Origin: JBBIQS01 sp037442205 | GTDB taxonomy: Bacteria; Myxococcota; Myxococcia; Myxococcales; UBA5297 | Length of the DNA: 64,000 bases | Direction of reading: 5' to 3' | Assembly: GCA_037442205.1 (NCBI GenBank) | Contig: JBBIQS010000008.1 | Coordinates: forward strand, 60,749-124,748 | Notes under the pieces: generated by a model | Databases searched by the model: none | Seen by the model: the letters and a program-made list of their open reading frames with translations, nothing else | Told to the model about the DNA's origin: nothing | In this document: piece by piece, positions 18,672 to 29,263 of the stretch | Layout: every line of letters starts with the position of its first letter | How positions within the stretch are numbered: the stretch's first letter is position 1 | Translations under genes and position numbers: made by a program

Positions 18672-19076
18672 ATGAAAACTGCCCTGCGACTCGCCGCGCT
18701 GCTGCTGCTCGCCGCCCCGGCCACCTCCTTCGCCCAGCTCGAGATCCGGCTTGGCTTTCCCGCCCCGCCGCCGCTGGTGGTGGTCTCGCCGGGCATCCAG
18801 GTGGTGCCCAACCACGCCGAGGAGGTCTTCTTCACCGGCGGCTTCTACTGGCTGCGGCGCGACGGGCACTGGTTCCGGGCCCGCGAGCACAACGCCGCCT
18901 GGGTCCAGGTGCAGCCGGCGATCGTGCCGGCGGCGCTGGTGCGCATCCCGCCGGGCCAGTACCGGCACTACCGGGCCGAGATGCGCGAGGAGCGGCGCGA
19001 GGAGCGCCACGAGCGGAGGGAGGAGCGGCGCGAGCGGCGAGAAGAGCGCCACGAGCGCAGGCACGGCCACGATTGA
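18672..19076 (+). CDS. Small exported protein with an Arg/Glu/His-rich tail
   Basis: A 134-residue protein of unknown function. The N-terminus MKTALRLAALLLLAAPATSFAQ is a clear signal peptide with a likely cut after AQ or FA. The middle (LVVVSPGIQVVPNHAEEVFFTGGFYWLRRDGHWFRAREHN) resembles small periplasmic proteins annotated in myxobacteria and other proteobacteria. The last 35 residues are a low-complexity run built from REER, HERR and ERRE blocks ending in RHGHD, likely a charged helix that could bind metal or acidic polymers. The ATG at 18672 is chosen because the signal peptide starts there. No ribosome site stands out. Confidence 0.75.
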   Translation: MKTALRLAALLLLAAPATSFAQLEIRLGFPAPPPLVVVSPGIQVVPNHAEEVFFTGGFYWLRRDGHWFRAREHNAAWVQVQPAIVPAALVRIPPGQYRHYRAEMREERREERHERREERRERREERHERRHGHD

Positions 19077-19100
19077 GCGCGCCGTCGGCCCGCCCGTAGG

Positions 19101-20192
19101 CTAGTGCTCGGCGAGTCGCTCGACCACTCGCCGGATCTCGTCGCGGACGCGCCGGAAGGCGTCCTCGATCTGCACCTCGGTGCCGCCGGCGGCCGCCGGG
19201 TCGGGCATCGGCCAGGAGTCGAGGCGCACGCCGCTGGGGAGGGTGGGGCAGACCTGCTCGGAGCAGAGGGTGACCACCAGGTCCACCTCGTTGAGCGGGG
19301 CCTCGGAGAGCCCCTTGGCCCGCTGCGAGGAGATGTCGATTCCCACCTCGCGCATCACCCGCACCGCGAAGGGGTTGACGGTGCCCGGCTTGGAGCCGGC
19401 GCTGTAGACCTTGATCGACGGCGGCAAGAGCTGGCGGGCGAAGCCCTCGGCCATCTGGCTGCGGGAGCTGTTGCGCACGCACAGGAAGAGCACGCCCTTG
19501 GTCACCCGCGCCGGCTCCTTCTCGAAGCCGCCGTGGCGGATGTCCTTGCCCTTGACCATGAACACCACCTCCTCGGCGAGGTTGGTGGCGTGGTCGCCGA
19601 TCCGCTCCAGGTACTTGGCGATCGACTGCAGCCGGCTGGCCCGGTAGATGTTCTTCGGGTCCTCCATCATGTAGGTCAGCAGCTCGCGGAAGATCTGCCC
19701 GTAGTAGGCGTCCACCGCCGAGTCCATGGCGATGACCCGCTGGGCCTTCTCCACGTCCGAGGCCACGAAGGCGTCCAGGGCCTCGCGGACCATCGCCCGC
19801 GCCGACTCCGACATCTTGGGCAGGTCGACGTACGGCTTGAGCGGCGGCTCCTCGTTGAGCTCGACCACCCGCTCGCAGATGTTGACCCCCAGGTCGCCGA
19901 TGCGCTCCAGGTCGGTGACCAGCTTGAGCGAGGTGGTCAGGAAGCGCAGGTCGCTGGCCACCGGCTGGCGGCGGGCCAGCACCCGCAGGCACAGCTCGTC
20001 GGTCTCGACCTCCAGCCGGTCGATCTTGTCGTCGGCGGCGATCATCCGGCGGGCCAGCTCGCTGTCGCGCTCGACCAGCGACTTCATGCTCGAGGCGATC
20101 ATCTCCTCGACCTTGGCTCCCATCAGCAGCAGCTGCTGGCGCAGGCGGTGCAGCTCCTGCTCGTACTCGCGATCGGTGTGCAGACGGCCCAT
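19101..20192 (-). CDS. PhoU fused to thioredoxin-type arsenate reductase (ArsC)
   Basis: A 363-residue fusion at the end of the pst operon. Residues 1-220 form a PhoU domain with its two metal-binding helices LERIGDLGVN (about 95-104) and LERIGDHATN (about 195-204); PhoU links Pst transport to PhoR signalling. Residues 232-363 are an LMW-phosphatase-fold arsenate reductase: the active-site loop is CVRNSSRS (Cys238-x5-Arg244), the redox pair is TLCSEQVCP (Cys310, Cys315) and the acid is Asp331 in MPDPA. All three cysteines of Bacillus/Staphylococcus-type ArsC are present. The frame runs through without a stop or shift at the joint. I infer that it couples phosphate, and unavoidably arsenate, uptake to arsenate reduction. 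The ATG at 20192 starts a normal PhoU; the frame stays open upstream through pstB, which is coincidental. Confidence 0.9.
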   Translation of the reverse strand: MGRLHTDREYEQELHRLRQQLLLMGAKVEEMIASSMKSLVERDSELARRMIAADDKIDRLEVETDELCLRVLARRQPVASDLRFLTTSLKLVTDLERIGDLGVNICERVVELNEEPPLKPYVDLPKMSESARAMVREALDAFVASDVEKAQRVIAMDSAVDAYYGQIFRELLTYMMEDPKNIYRASRLQSIAKYLERIGDHATNLAEEVVFMVKGKDIRHGGFEKEPARVTKGVLFLCVRNSSRSQMAEGFARQLLPPSIKVYSAGSKPGTVNPFAVRVMREVGIDISSQRAKGLSEAPLNEVDLVVTLCSEQVCPTLPSGVRLDSWPMPDPAAAGGTEVQIEDAFRRVRDEIRRVVERLAEH

Positions 20193-20215
20193 GTCGAAAT
20201 TGCCTCGCAGCCGGC

Positions 20216-21025
<810 letters not shown>

Positions 21026-21031
21026 CGATAT

Positions 21032-22009
21032 TTACCAGTTGTAGCGCCGCTGCAGCCTGGCGCGAAGCCAGATGGCGGAGGCGTTGAACAGCAGCATCAA
21101 CAGCATGAGCACCACGATCGCCGCTGAGGCGTTGGCGCGGAAGGCTGCCTGAGGCCGCATCACCCAGGTGAAGATCTGCACCGGAAGGGCGGTGAAGCCG
21201 TCGAGCAGCGACTCGGGGAGGAAGCCGACGTAGGCCAGCGCGCCGATGGCGATCAGCGGGGCGGTTTCGCCGATGGCCCTCGCCAGCGAGAGGATGACGC
21301 CGGTGAGCATGCCCGGCAGGCACATGGGCAGCACCACCTGGCGCAGGGTGCGCCAGCGGTCGGCGCCCAGGGCGAAGCCGGCCTCGCGCACGCCCAGCGG
21401 CACGGTGCGCAGCGCCTCGCGCGAGGCCAGGATCACCATCGGCAGCAGCAGCATGGCCAGCGTCGCCGCCCCGGCCAGAAGGCTGCGCCCCAGCGCCAGC
21501 ACCCGCACGAACAGCTCCAGCCCCAGCAGCCCGTAGATGACCGAGGGGACACCGGCGAGGTTGGAGATGTTGAGCTCGATCAGGCGGGTGAGCCGGCCGG
21601 GGCGGGCGTACTCCTCGAGATAGATCGCCGCCCCGATCCCCAGCGGAATCGCCATGGCGGCGGTGAGCAGCATCAGGATGGCGCTGCCCGCCAGCCCGGG
21701 GAGGATGCCGGCCTGGTCCGCCTGGTGCGACGGGAAGCGGATGAGGAAGCCGAAGCTGAGCTGGGGAAGGGCCTCGATGAGCGCCCCGCCGAAGAGGATG
21801 GCGAGCGCCAGCAGCGGAATCGCCAGCGCCAGGATGCAGGCGGCCGTGAACAGAGCTTCGGTGCGCCGCCGGCCTGAGCGCGAGACGGAGGCGAGCTCCA
21901 GGTCGTCGCCGCCCGGGGCCTGGCCGGGGAGCGCGGACAGACCGCCGGCTTCAGCCGGGACCGGCAGCGGCTCGGGAGGCGAGCGCAGCGGCTGGGCGGC
22001 GGGAGCCAT
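21032..22009 (-). CDS. pstA: Phosphate ABC transporter permease PstA
   Basis: A 325-residue inner-membrane permease. About six hydrophobic segments are visible, the first after a Pro-rich cytoplasmic N-terminus (about residues 52-78). The PstA-typical NLAGVPSVIYGLLGLELFV and the permease coupling (EAA) region EAGFALGADRWRTLRQVVLP are present. Its ATG directly abuts the pstC stop (TAG ATG), which indicates translational coupling. Confidence 0.95.
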   Translation of the reverse strand: MAPAAQPLRSPPEPLPVPAEAGGLSALPGQAPGGDDLELASVSRSGRRRTEALFTAACILALAIPLLALAILFGGALIEALPQLSFGFLIRFPSHQADQAGILPGLAGSAILMLLTAAMAIPLGIGAAIYLEEYARPGRLTRLIELNISNLAGVPSVIYGLLGLELFVRVLALGRSLLAGAATLAMLLLPMVILASREALRTVPLGVREAGFALGADRWRTLRQVVLPMCLPGMLTGVILSLARAIGETAPLIAIGALAYVGFLPESLLDGFTALPVQIFTWVMRPQAAFRANASAAIVVLMLLMLLFNASAIWLRARLQRRYNW

Positions 22010-22924
22010 CTAGAGCCTGCCTCGCAAGACGTGCCGGCGCAGGCGGTGGGAGACGGCGTTGAGCCCCAGCGTCATGGCGAACAGGGTCAGGCCGACCGCG
22101 AAGATCGTCCGGTACTCGAGGGTGCCGTGCGGGGTGTCGCCCATGGCCACCTGCACGATGAAGGCGGTCATGGTCTCGATCGGCACTCGCGGATCGAGAG
22201 TGAGCCGCGGCTGCTGCCCGGCGGCGATGGCCACCACCATGGTCTCGCCGATCGCCCTCGACAGCCCGAGGATCACCGAGGCGGCGATGCCGGAGAAGGC
22301 GGCCGGGAGCACCACCCGGAACACCGTTCCCAGCCGGCTGGCTCCCAGCGCCAGCGCCCCTTCGCGCAGGCTGCTGGGGACGGCGAACAGCGCGTCCTCG
22401 CTCAGGGTGGCGACCACCGGCAGGATCATGATCCCCATCACCAGCCCGGGGCTGAGGGCGTTGAAGCCGGAAAGGCCAGGAATTACCCGCTGCAGCGCCG
22501 GGGTCACCAGGGTCAGGGCGAAGTAGCCGTAGACCACGGTGGGGACGCCGGCCAGCACCTCCAGCACCGGCTTGAGCACCCGCCGCACGGAGGAGGGCGC
22601 CAATTCGCTCAGGAAGATCGCCCCCAGCAGCCCCATCGGCACCGCCACCGCCAGCGCGATGGCGGTGGTCAGCAGCGTCCCGGACAGCAAGGGCCAGATG
22701 CCGAAGTGCTGCTCGGCGAAGAGCGGGGTCCACTGCCGGTCGAAGAACAGCTTGCGGAAGGGGACCTGGGCGAAGAAGGGCAGGGCGTCGCGCAGCAGCA
22801 CCAGCACGATGCCGGCGGTGGCGAGGATCGACAGGGCCGCGCAGGTGAAGAGCGCCGCGCCGATGGCGCGCTCGGAGAACGCCCGCGGCGCCTCCAGCTC
22901 TTCGAACTGGCGCGAGGCGCTCAT
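22010..22924 (-). CDS. pstC: Phosphate ABC transporter permease PstC
   Basis: A 304-residue inner-membrane permease partner of PstA. It contains VLAGVPTVVYGYFALTLVTP and the coupling region EGALALGASRLGTVFRVVLPAA, with six likely membrane segments. The start ATG at 22924 overlaps the pstS stop by four bases (ATGA), a standard coupled arrangement. The frame is open further upstream through pstS, but nothing there belongs to the permease. Confidence 0.95.
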   Translation of the reverse strand: MSASRQFEELEAPRAFSERAIGAALFTCAALSILATAGIVLVLLRDALPFFAQVPFRKLFFDRQWTPLFAEQHFGIWPLLSGTLLTTAIALAVAVPMGLLGAIFLSELAPSSVRRVLKPVLEVLAGVPTVVYGYFALTLVTPALQRVIPGLSGFNALSPGLVMGIMILPVVATLSEDALFAVPSSLREGALALGASRLGTVFRVVLPAAFSGIAASVILGLSRAIGETMVVAIAAGQQPRLTLDPRVPIETMTAFIVQVAMGDTPHGTLEYRTIFAVGLTLFAMTLGLNAVSHRLRRHVLRGRL

Positions 22925-23931
22925 GGGGCGGCCAGCGCCTGGGCCTTCTCCAGCAGCTGCTCCACCGAGAGCCCGACCTGCGAGCCCTTGCCGCCGAAGA
23001 TCGAGCCGGTGACCCGCTTGGCCAGCCGCTCGCGGTCGAGCTGGTAGGCGCGGTCGGGCAGCGGCACGTAGCCGACCTTGTCCACCAGGGCGGCGATGTC
23101 GGTGAAGTAGAAGTCGGTGAAGGCCTTGACCTCGGGGCGCTGCAGCGAGGCGATGGCCACGTAGACGAAGATCGGCCGCGACAGCGGCTGGTAGCTGTTG
23201 TTGCGCACCGTCTCCACGCTGGGGGCCACCGGGCCGGCCCCGTTCTCTTCCTTCTGGTCGTCCACCGGCAGGGCGCGCAGCCGCTCCTTGTTCTCGTGGA
23301 AGTAGGCCATCGAGAAGAAGCCCAGCCCCAGCGGATCCTCGGCCACCCCGCGTACCAGCACGTTGGGATCCACCGCGGCGGTGTAGTCCCCGCGGCTGGA
23401 GTGCTCGCGTCCGACCACCGCTTCGGTGAAGTAGTCGTAGGTGCCGCTGTCCACGCCCGGGCCGAAGAGGTGGATCTCCTTGTCCGGCCAGCCGGCGCGG
23501 ACCTGGCTCCACTTGAGCACCTTGCCCTGCGCGGCTGGTTCCCAGAGCTTCTTGAGCTCCTCGACGGTGATCTCCTTGGCCCAGTCGTTCCTGGGGTTCA
23601 CCACCACCGCGATCCCGTCGTAGGCCACCGGCAGCTCGACGTACTGCACCTGGCCCTTGTCGCAGGCCTCGACCTCCACCGGCCGGATCGGGCGCGAGGC
23701 GTCGGAGATGTCGGTCTCGCCGGCGCAGAACTTCTTGAATCCGCCGCCGGTGCCGGCGATCCCCACCGTCACCCGGATGTCGCTGCGCACCTTGCCGAAC
23801 TCCTCGGCCATGGCCTCGGTGATCGGGAAGACGGTGCTCGAGCCGCTGGCGGTCACCCGCACCTGCCGGCTCTTGCAGCCGGCGGCGAGCAGCGCCAGCG
23901 AGAGAAGGAGTAGGGAAAGGGAGCGTCGCAC
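22921..23931 (-). CDS. pstS: Phosphate-binding lipoprotein PstS
   Basis: The 336-residue periplasmic phosphate receptor of the Pst importer. It begins with a lipoprotein signal (RRSLSLLLLSLALLAAGC) and has the PstS phosphate-site segments ASGSSTVFPI, GTGGGFKKFCAGETDISDASRPI and PGVDSGTYDYF. I chose the GTG at 23931, which has GAGG about nine bases upstream. The ATG at 23973 overlaps the predicted -10 of the Pho promoter, and the longest frame (to 24030) would start upstream of the Pho box. It is the first gene of the pst operon. Confidence 0.94.
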   Translation of the reverse strand: MRRSLSLLLLSLALLAAGCKSRQVRVTASGSSTVFPITEAMAEEFGKVRSDIRVTVGIAGTGGGFKKFCAGETDISDASRPIRPVEVEACDKGQVQYVELPVAYDGIAVVVNPRNDWAKEITVEELKKLWEPAAQGKVLKWSQVRAGWPDKEIHLFGPGVDSGTYDYFTEAVVGREHSSRGDYTAAVDPNVLVRGVAEDPLGLGFFSMAYFHENKERLRALPVDDQKEENGAGPVAPSVETVRNNSYQPLSRPIFVYVAIASLQRPEVKAFTDFYFTDIAALVDKVGYVPLPDRAYQLDRERLAKRVTGSIFGGKGSQVGLSVEQLLEKAQALAAP

Positions 23932-23966
23932 GAAGGGCACCTCGGGACTGCGGCTCTCAGGAGCGC

Positions 23967-24006
23967 GGCGCATCCATAGCGAAGCAATGTGACAGCTGTG
24001 TGACAG
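23967..24006 (-). promoter_or_regulatory. Pho box and promoter of the pst operon
   Basis: On the minus strand, two exact CTGTCAC repeats lie 11 bases apart (24006-24000 and 23995-23989), reading CTGTCACACAGCTGTCAC. This is the classic PhoB-binding arrangement. Ten bases after the second repeat is TATGGA, a plausible -10 at 23978-23973. phoB and phoR lie a few kilobases upstream on the same strand. Confidence 0.85.
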
Positions 24007-24035
24007 CGTCGGCCGGTCGGGCAATGTCAAATAAG

Positions 24036-24075
24036 CGAGGCGCCGCGGCGGGTTGTCCCCCGCCGCGGCGCCTCG
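24036..24075 (-). terminator. Rho-independent terminator after the porin gene
   Basis: A 17-bp perfect stem (24036-24052 with 24059-24075) closes a 6-base loop. On the minus strand it is followed by CTTATTT. It lies 18 bases after the porin stop and insulates that gene from the pst promoter just downstream. Confidence 0.85.
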
Positions 24076-24092
24076 GACTGACTGCCGCAGAG

Positions 24093-25301
24093 CTAGTAGG
24101 AGATCTGGGTGTTGAGGATGACGGTGCCCTCGTTGGGTTTGTCGTGGAACTGGAACAGGCTGTAGGCCAGCTGCAGCTTGGTCTCGTGCTTGTTGATGAA
24201 CCAGTTCAGGCCGATCTCGTAGAAGGTGGTCTCGTCGGTGGCGGCGGTGGCGGCGGCGTCGCTGCCCAGCAGCGGGTCGAGGTTGCCGACGCGGATCACC
24301 GGCTGCCAGGTCTCGGCCAGCGTGTAGCCCAGGGCGGCGTACCAGCCGAAGGAGGAGTTGAACGGGCCGTTGTCCGAGACCCGGTCCCAGCCGCGGATGA
24401 ACTCGGACTGGAACAGGACGTTGTGGGCCTCGTAGCGGGCATCGAACTCCACCCGGTCGCGAGTGCCGGCCGCGTAGCGGTCGATGACGCTGTTCCAGTC
24501 GGCCACCGCGAGCATCAACCCCTCTAGCGGATAGAGCTCGAAGCGGGCCATGAACTCCTTCTGGTACTTGGCCGGAGCGGTGGGGCTCTCGTTGTAGAAG
24601 CCGGTGCCGCTGCCGTCGAAGAGGAACAGGCCCCAGTTGATGAGCTTGGTGCTCTTGCCGACCTTGGCTCCCAGGTCGCGGGTGTCGCCGAAGAAGCGCG
24701 CCACGGTCGAGCGCTCGGGGAACATCAGCTTGCTCGACCCGTTGTAGCCTTCCCAGCTGATCGGGATCCGGTACTGGCCGAACTGCACGTCGAGCCAGTC
24801 GAACGAGTAGGTCACGTAGACGTCAGAGAGGACGGTGGTCAGCGACGGCGGCTGCTTGGCGGTGACCGTCGGGGCGACCCCCGGGGTCGAGGGAGTGGCG
24901 CCTTTGACGGTGAGGTCGGTGTTGATGAACTCCGGGGCCTGCGCCGGATTCATGTTGACCTTGAAGCCGACCCTCTTGCCGAGCAGGTTTCCGGAGAACC
25001 CGAACTCAGCCCGCCGCAGGCGGAAGGCGTAGCTGTCGGAGACGCAGCTCAGCGCGGCGCAGCCCTTGCCCGGCCCCTGGTCGTAGTAGGCCCATCCCTG
25101 GAACAGCAGGGCGGGCTTGAAGAACCCGTCGGTCCCGACCGCCAGCTCCTTGGGAAGCGCCGCGGGAGTGACCGCCGGCGAAGGGACCGGGGCCGGCGCC
25201 GTTGACGGGGGCACGACCTCGGCTGCCGGGGAAAGCGCGGGAGCGGCGGTCGGCTCTGCCGCCTTCAAGGCGGCCATCAGAAGTAGTCCGTGCAGATGCA
25301 T
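24093..25301 (-). CDS. Phosphate-selective porin (OprO/OprP family)
   Basis: A 402-residue outer-membrane beta-barrel of the porin O/P family, expected to let phosphate or polyphosphate cross the outer membrane. It has a short signal peptide, an Ala/Pro-rich stretch (about 15-50), then alternating barrel strands such as YAFRLRRAEFGFSGNL, DVYVTYSFDWLDVQFGQYRIP and TFYEIGLNWFINKHETKLQLAYS. RLRRAEFGFSG and the QFGQYRIP motif are typical of the family. It ends in Tyr rather than the usual Phe. The ATG at 25301 follows GGAGGAAC. The context between phoBR and pst, and a Pho-box-like promoter upstream, support a role in phosphate starvation. Confidence 0.9.
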   Translation of the reverse strand: MHLHGLLLMAALKAAEPTAAPALSPAAEVVPPSTAPAPVPSPAVTPAALPKELAVGTDGFFKPALLFQGWAYYDQGPGKGCAALSCVSDSYAFRLRRAEFGFSGNLLGKRVGFKVNMNPAQAPEFINTDLTVKGATPSTPGVAPTVTAKQPPSLTTVLSDVYVTYSFDWLDVQFGQYRIPISWEGYNGSSKLMFPERSTVARFFGDTRDLGAKVGKSTKLINWGLFLFDGSGTGFYNESPTAPAKYQKEFMARFELYPLEGLMLAVADWNSVIDRYAAGTRDRVEFDARYEAHNVLFQSEFIRGWDRVSDNGPFNSSFGWYAALGYTLAETWQPVIRVGNLDPLLGSDAAATAATDETTFYEIGLNWFINKHETKLQLAYSLFQFHDKPNEGTVILNTQISY

Positions 25302-25621
25302 GTGTTCCTCCGACTGCGATGATGAACGTTCGTTCGACCTGGCGGGCGCCTTGATACCTGGACAATGTGACAGGCAGATGGCGTTGGTCGGAATTTTTCC
25401 GTCCCCGCGGCGGAATTCCCTAGGTATTCCACAATTCGCAGCGGCGCTGGCCGCGAAAATGCCAGCGGCTGCGGAGCAATCTCGGCGGGCACTGCCTCCC
25501 CGGGCGGCATCGCCGTCGAATCCGCCAGTGGTCCCGGCTTCCTAGGGCGTGTACCGACGGCAGTTGGACCGGCTGGATGGCCTTCTTCTCCGGAGAGGCA
25601 ATCGCGCCATTGAGCGGCGTC
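25302..25621. other. 320-base region between phoR and the porin gene
   Basis: No gene is seen here. It carries the porin leader and the Pho-box-like promoter at 25351-25384. The remaining 240 bases towards phoR show no repeat, hairpin with T-tract, or RNA gene that I can recognise. Confidence 0.5.
25351..25384 (-). promoter_or_regulatory. Pho-box-like promoter of the porin gene
   Basis: On the minus strand an exact CTGTCAC lies at 25373-25367, followed after ten bases by TATCAA as a -10. The 11 bases CTGTCACATTG are identical to the second half of the pst Pho box, with the same spacing to the -10. The upstream half-site (ACGCCAT at 25384-25378) matches the E. coli half-site CTGTCAT at only four of seven positions. 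Confidence 0.6.
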
Positions 25622-27369
<1,748 letters not shown>

Positions 27370-27373
<4 letters not shown>

Positions 27374-28080
27374 CGGCCGGCCTCGGGAGGTGCCTCGGCG
27401 AAGCGGTAGCCGACCCCGCGCACCGTCTCGATGTACTCACCCGCCGGCCCCAGCTTCTCGCGCAGCCGCTTGACGTGGGTGTCGACGGTCCGGGTGGTGA
27501 TGGCGGCCTCGATTCCCCACACGTCGTCGAGCAGCTGGTTGCGCGACTGGACCCGGTTCTTGCGGTCGAAGAGCGTCTCCAGCAGCTTGAACTCGAGCGC
27601 GGTCAGCTCTACCTCGCGCTCCTCGACGAAGACCCGGTGCGCCTCGACCTCGATGCGCAGCACTCCGAATTTCTTGGCGGAACCGGCGCTGGGCGCTTGC
27701 TCGCCCGAAGCCGGCGCCCGGCGCAGCACCGCCTGGACCCGCAAGATCAGCTCGCGGACGCTGAAGGGCTTCACCACGTAATCGTCGGCGCCCAGCTCCA
27801 GGCCCACCACCCGGTCGATCTCCTCGCCGCGGGCGGTGAGCATCACGACCGGGATCGAGGCCGTGGCGGCTTCGCGCTTGAGGGTCCGGCAGATCTCCAA
27901 CCCCGAGAGGTCGGGGAGCATCAGATCGAGCAGGACCAGGTCCGGCCGCGACTGCCTCGCCAGCGCCAGCCCCTGGGCGCCCTTGCCGGCCACGCTGACC
28001 TCGAAGCCGGCCTGCCTGAAGTTGTAGCTGAGGATCTCCTGGAGATCCTTCTCGTCTTCCACGATGAGGAGGCGAGGCAT
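27370..28080 (-). CDS. phoB: Phosphate-regulon response regulator PhoB
   Basis: An OmpR-family response regulator of about 236 residues. The receiver domain has the acidic pair in LLIVEDEKD, the phospho-acceptor Asp in LVLLDLMLPD and Lys in DDYVVKPF. The winged-helix DNA-binding domain ends with VDTHVKRLREKLGPAGEYIETVRGVGYRF. I use the ATG at 28080 (GGTGAG five bases upstream); a GTG at 28089 is an equal alternative. It is translated together with phoR and should bind the two Pho boxes downstream. Confidence 0.94.
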
Positions 28081-28199
28081 CCGGCTCACCCTTTCCCTAG
28101 GAGCGCTGGCGCGCGAAGGCTAGCGCAGGCCCGCGTCCGCGCGCCACCCGACCGGCGGCAAAAAAACGCGATTGCATCGGCGCCCCGGCCCGGCTACCG

Positions 28200-29099
28200 A
28201 TGGATCGGCGCCCCATGAGTCCTCCGCTCGACCAGACCCAACCCCTTGAGATCTCTCCGCGTTCTGCGCCGCCGGCGCTGCGGGCCATCGCCGCCCTGAG
28301 CCGGGTCTCGCCCTGGCTCGGCGCTCGCGCCGCCCGGCGGGCCTTTCTCACCCCTCGCCTGCACGCCGCTCGTCCTTGGGAGCGAGAGAGCGCCGCCAAG
28401 GCCGAGCGCGTGATGGTCGGCGGGCTGCACGCACTGCGCTGGAACGGCCAGCAAGGGCGCAGGCCAGTCGTTTGCCTGCACGGCTGGGAGGGCAGGGCCA
28501 GCCAGTTCGGCCCGTTTGCTCAGCGGCTTTCGTCGCTGGGCTTCCCGGTGATCTCGCTCGACGGCCCGGGCCACGGCCGCAACCAGCGGCGCAGCACGCA
28601 CGTCGTCCAGTTCGCCCGCGCGCTTTCCCGGGTGCAGGAGGAGCTCGGCCCGCTCGAGGCGCTGATCGGCCATTCGATGGGCGGAGCGGCGTCGGGGTTG
28701 GCGGTGCGCCGCGGCCTGGTCACCCGCAAGCTGGTGCTGCTGGCCGCGCCCTCGTCGATCGAGCGGATCATGGCCGACTTCGTGGCGCTGGTCGGGCTCG
28801 ATGGGCGCGGCCGCCAGGCCTTCTTCGAGGCGATGCGCGAGACGGTGGGCCACACCGCCGAGGAGTTGGACCTGGCCGGCGGGCCGCTCGCCCTCCCGGC
28901 CCTGGCGCTGCACGACCCGGCCGACCGCGATGTCCCCTTCGCCGATCCCCAGCGGCTGCTGGCGGTCTGGCCGCGGCTGCGGCTGGAGGCGATCGAGGGC
29001 GCCGGGCATCGGCGAATCCTGCGCGACCCGCGGACCATCGCCGCCGTCGAGCGATTCCTGGCCTCGGCCGAGGCGGAACCGGCGGCGGCGCAGCGGTGA
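28200..29099 (+). CDS. Alpha/beta hydrolase
   Basis: A hydrolase of about 299 residues with the nucleophile elbow GHSMGG, a catalytic Asp in LHDPADRDVPF and a catalytic His in EGAGHRRILRDP. VCLHGWEGRASQFGPF supplies the oxyanion loop. It lacks a signal peptide. The start is either the ATG at 28200 or the one at 28215; neither has a strong ribosome site. It is divergent from phoB across 110-120 bases and is followed by a PEGA protein gene. The substrate is unknown. Confidence 0.88.
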   Translation: MDRRPMSPPLDQTQPLEISPRSAPPALRAIAALSRVSPWLGARAARRAFLTPRLHAARPWERESAAKAERVMVGGLHALRWNGQQGRRPVVCLHGWEGRASQFGPFAQRLSSLGFPVISLDGPGHGRNQRRSTHVVQFARALSRVQEELGPLEALIGHSMGGAASGLAVRRGLVTRKLVLLAAPSSIERIMADFVALVGLDGRGRQAFFEAMRETVGHTAEELDLAGGPLALPALALHDPADRDVPFADPQRLLAVWPRLRLEAIEGAGHRRILRDPRTIAAVERFLASAEAEPAAAQR

Positions 29100-29263
29100 A
29101 TAGCCCTCGCAGATCTCCGTCCACCGGCTCAGGCGAGCAGGCAGCCGGGGGCAGGAGATCGGTCAACTGGCCGCGACCGATTGGCAGCGGCCGGCGGCGG
29201 GGTAAGATGCGGCACGATCAGCTGTCTCTCGGCCCCAAAGCCCAATTCGGACAGGAGCTTGCG

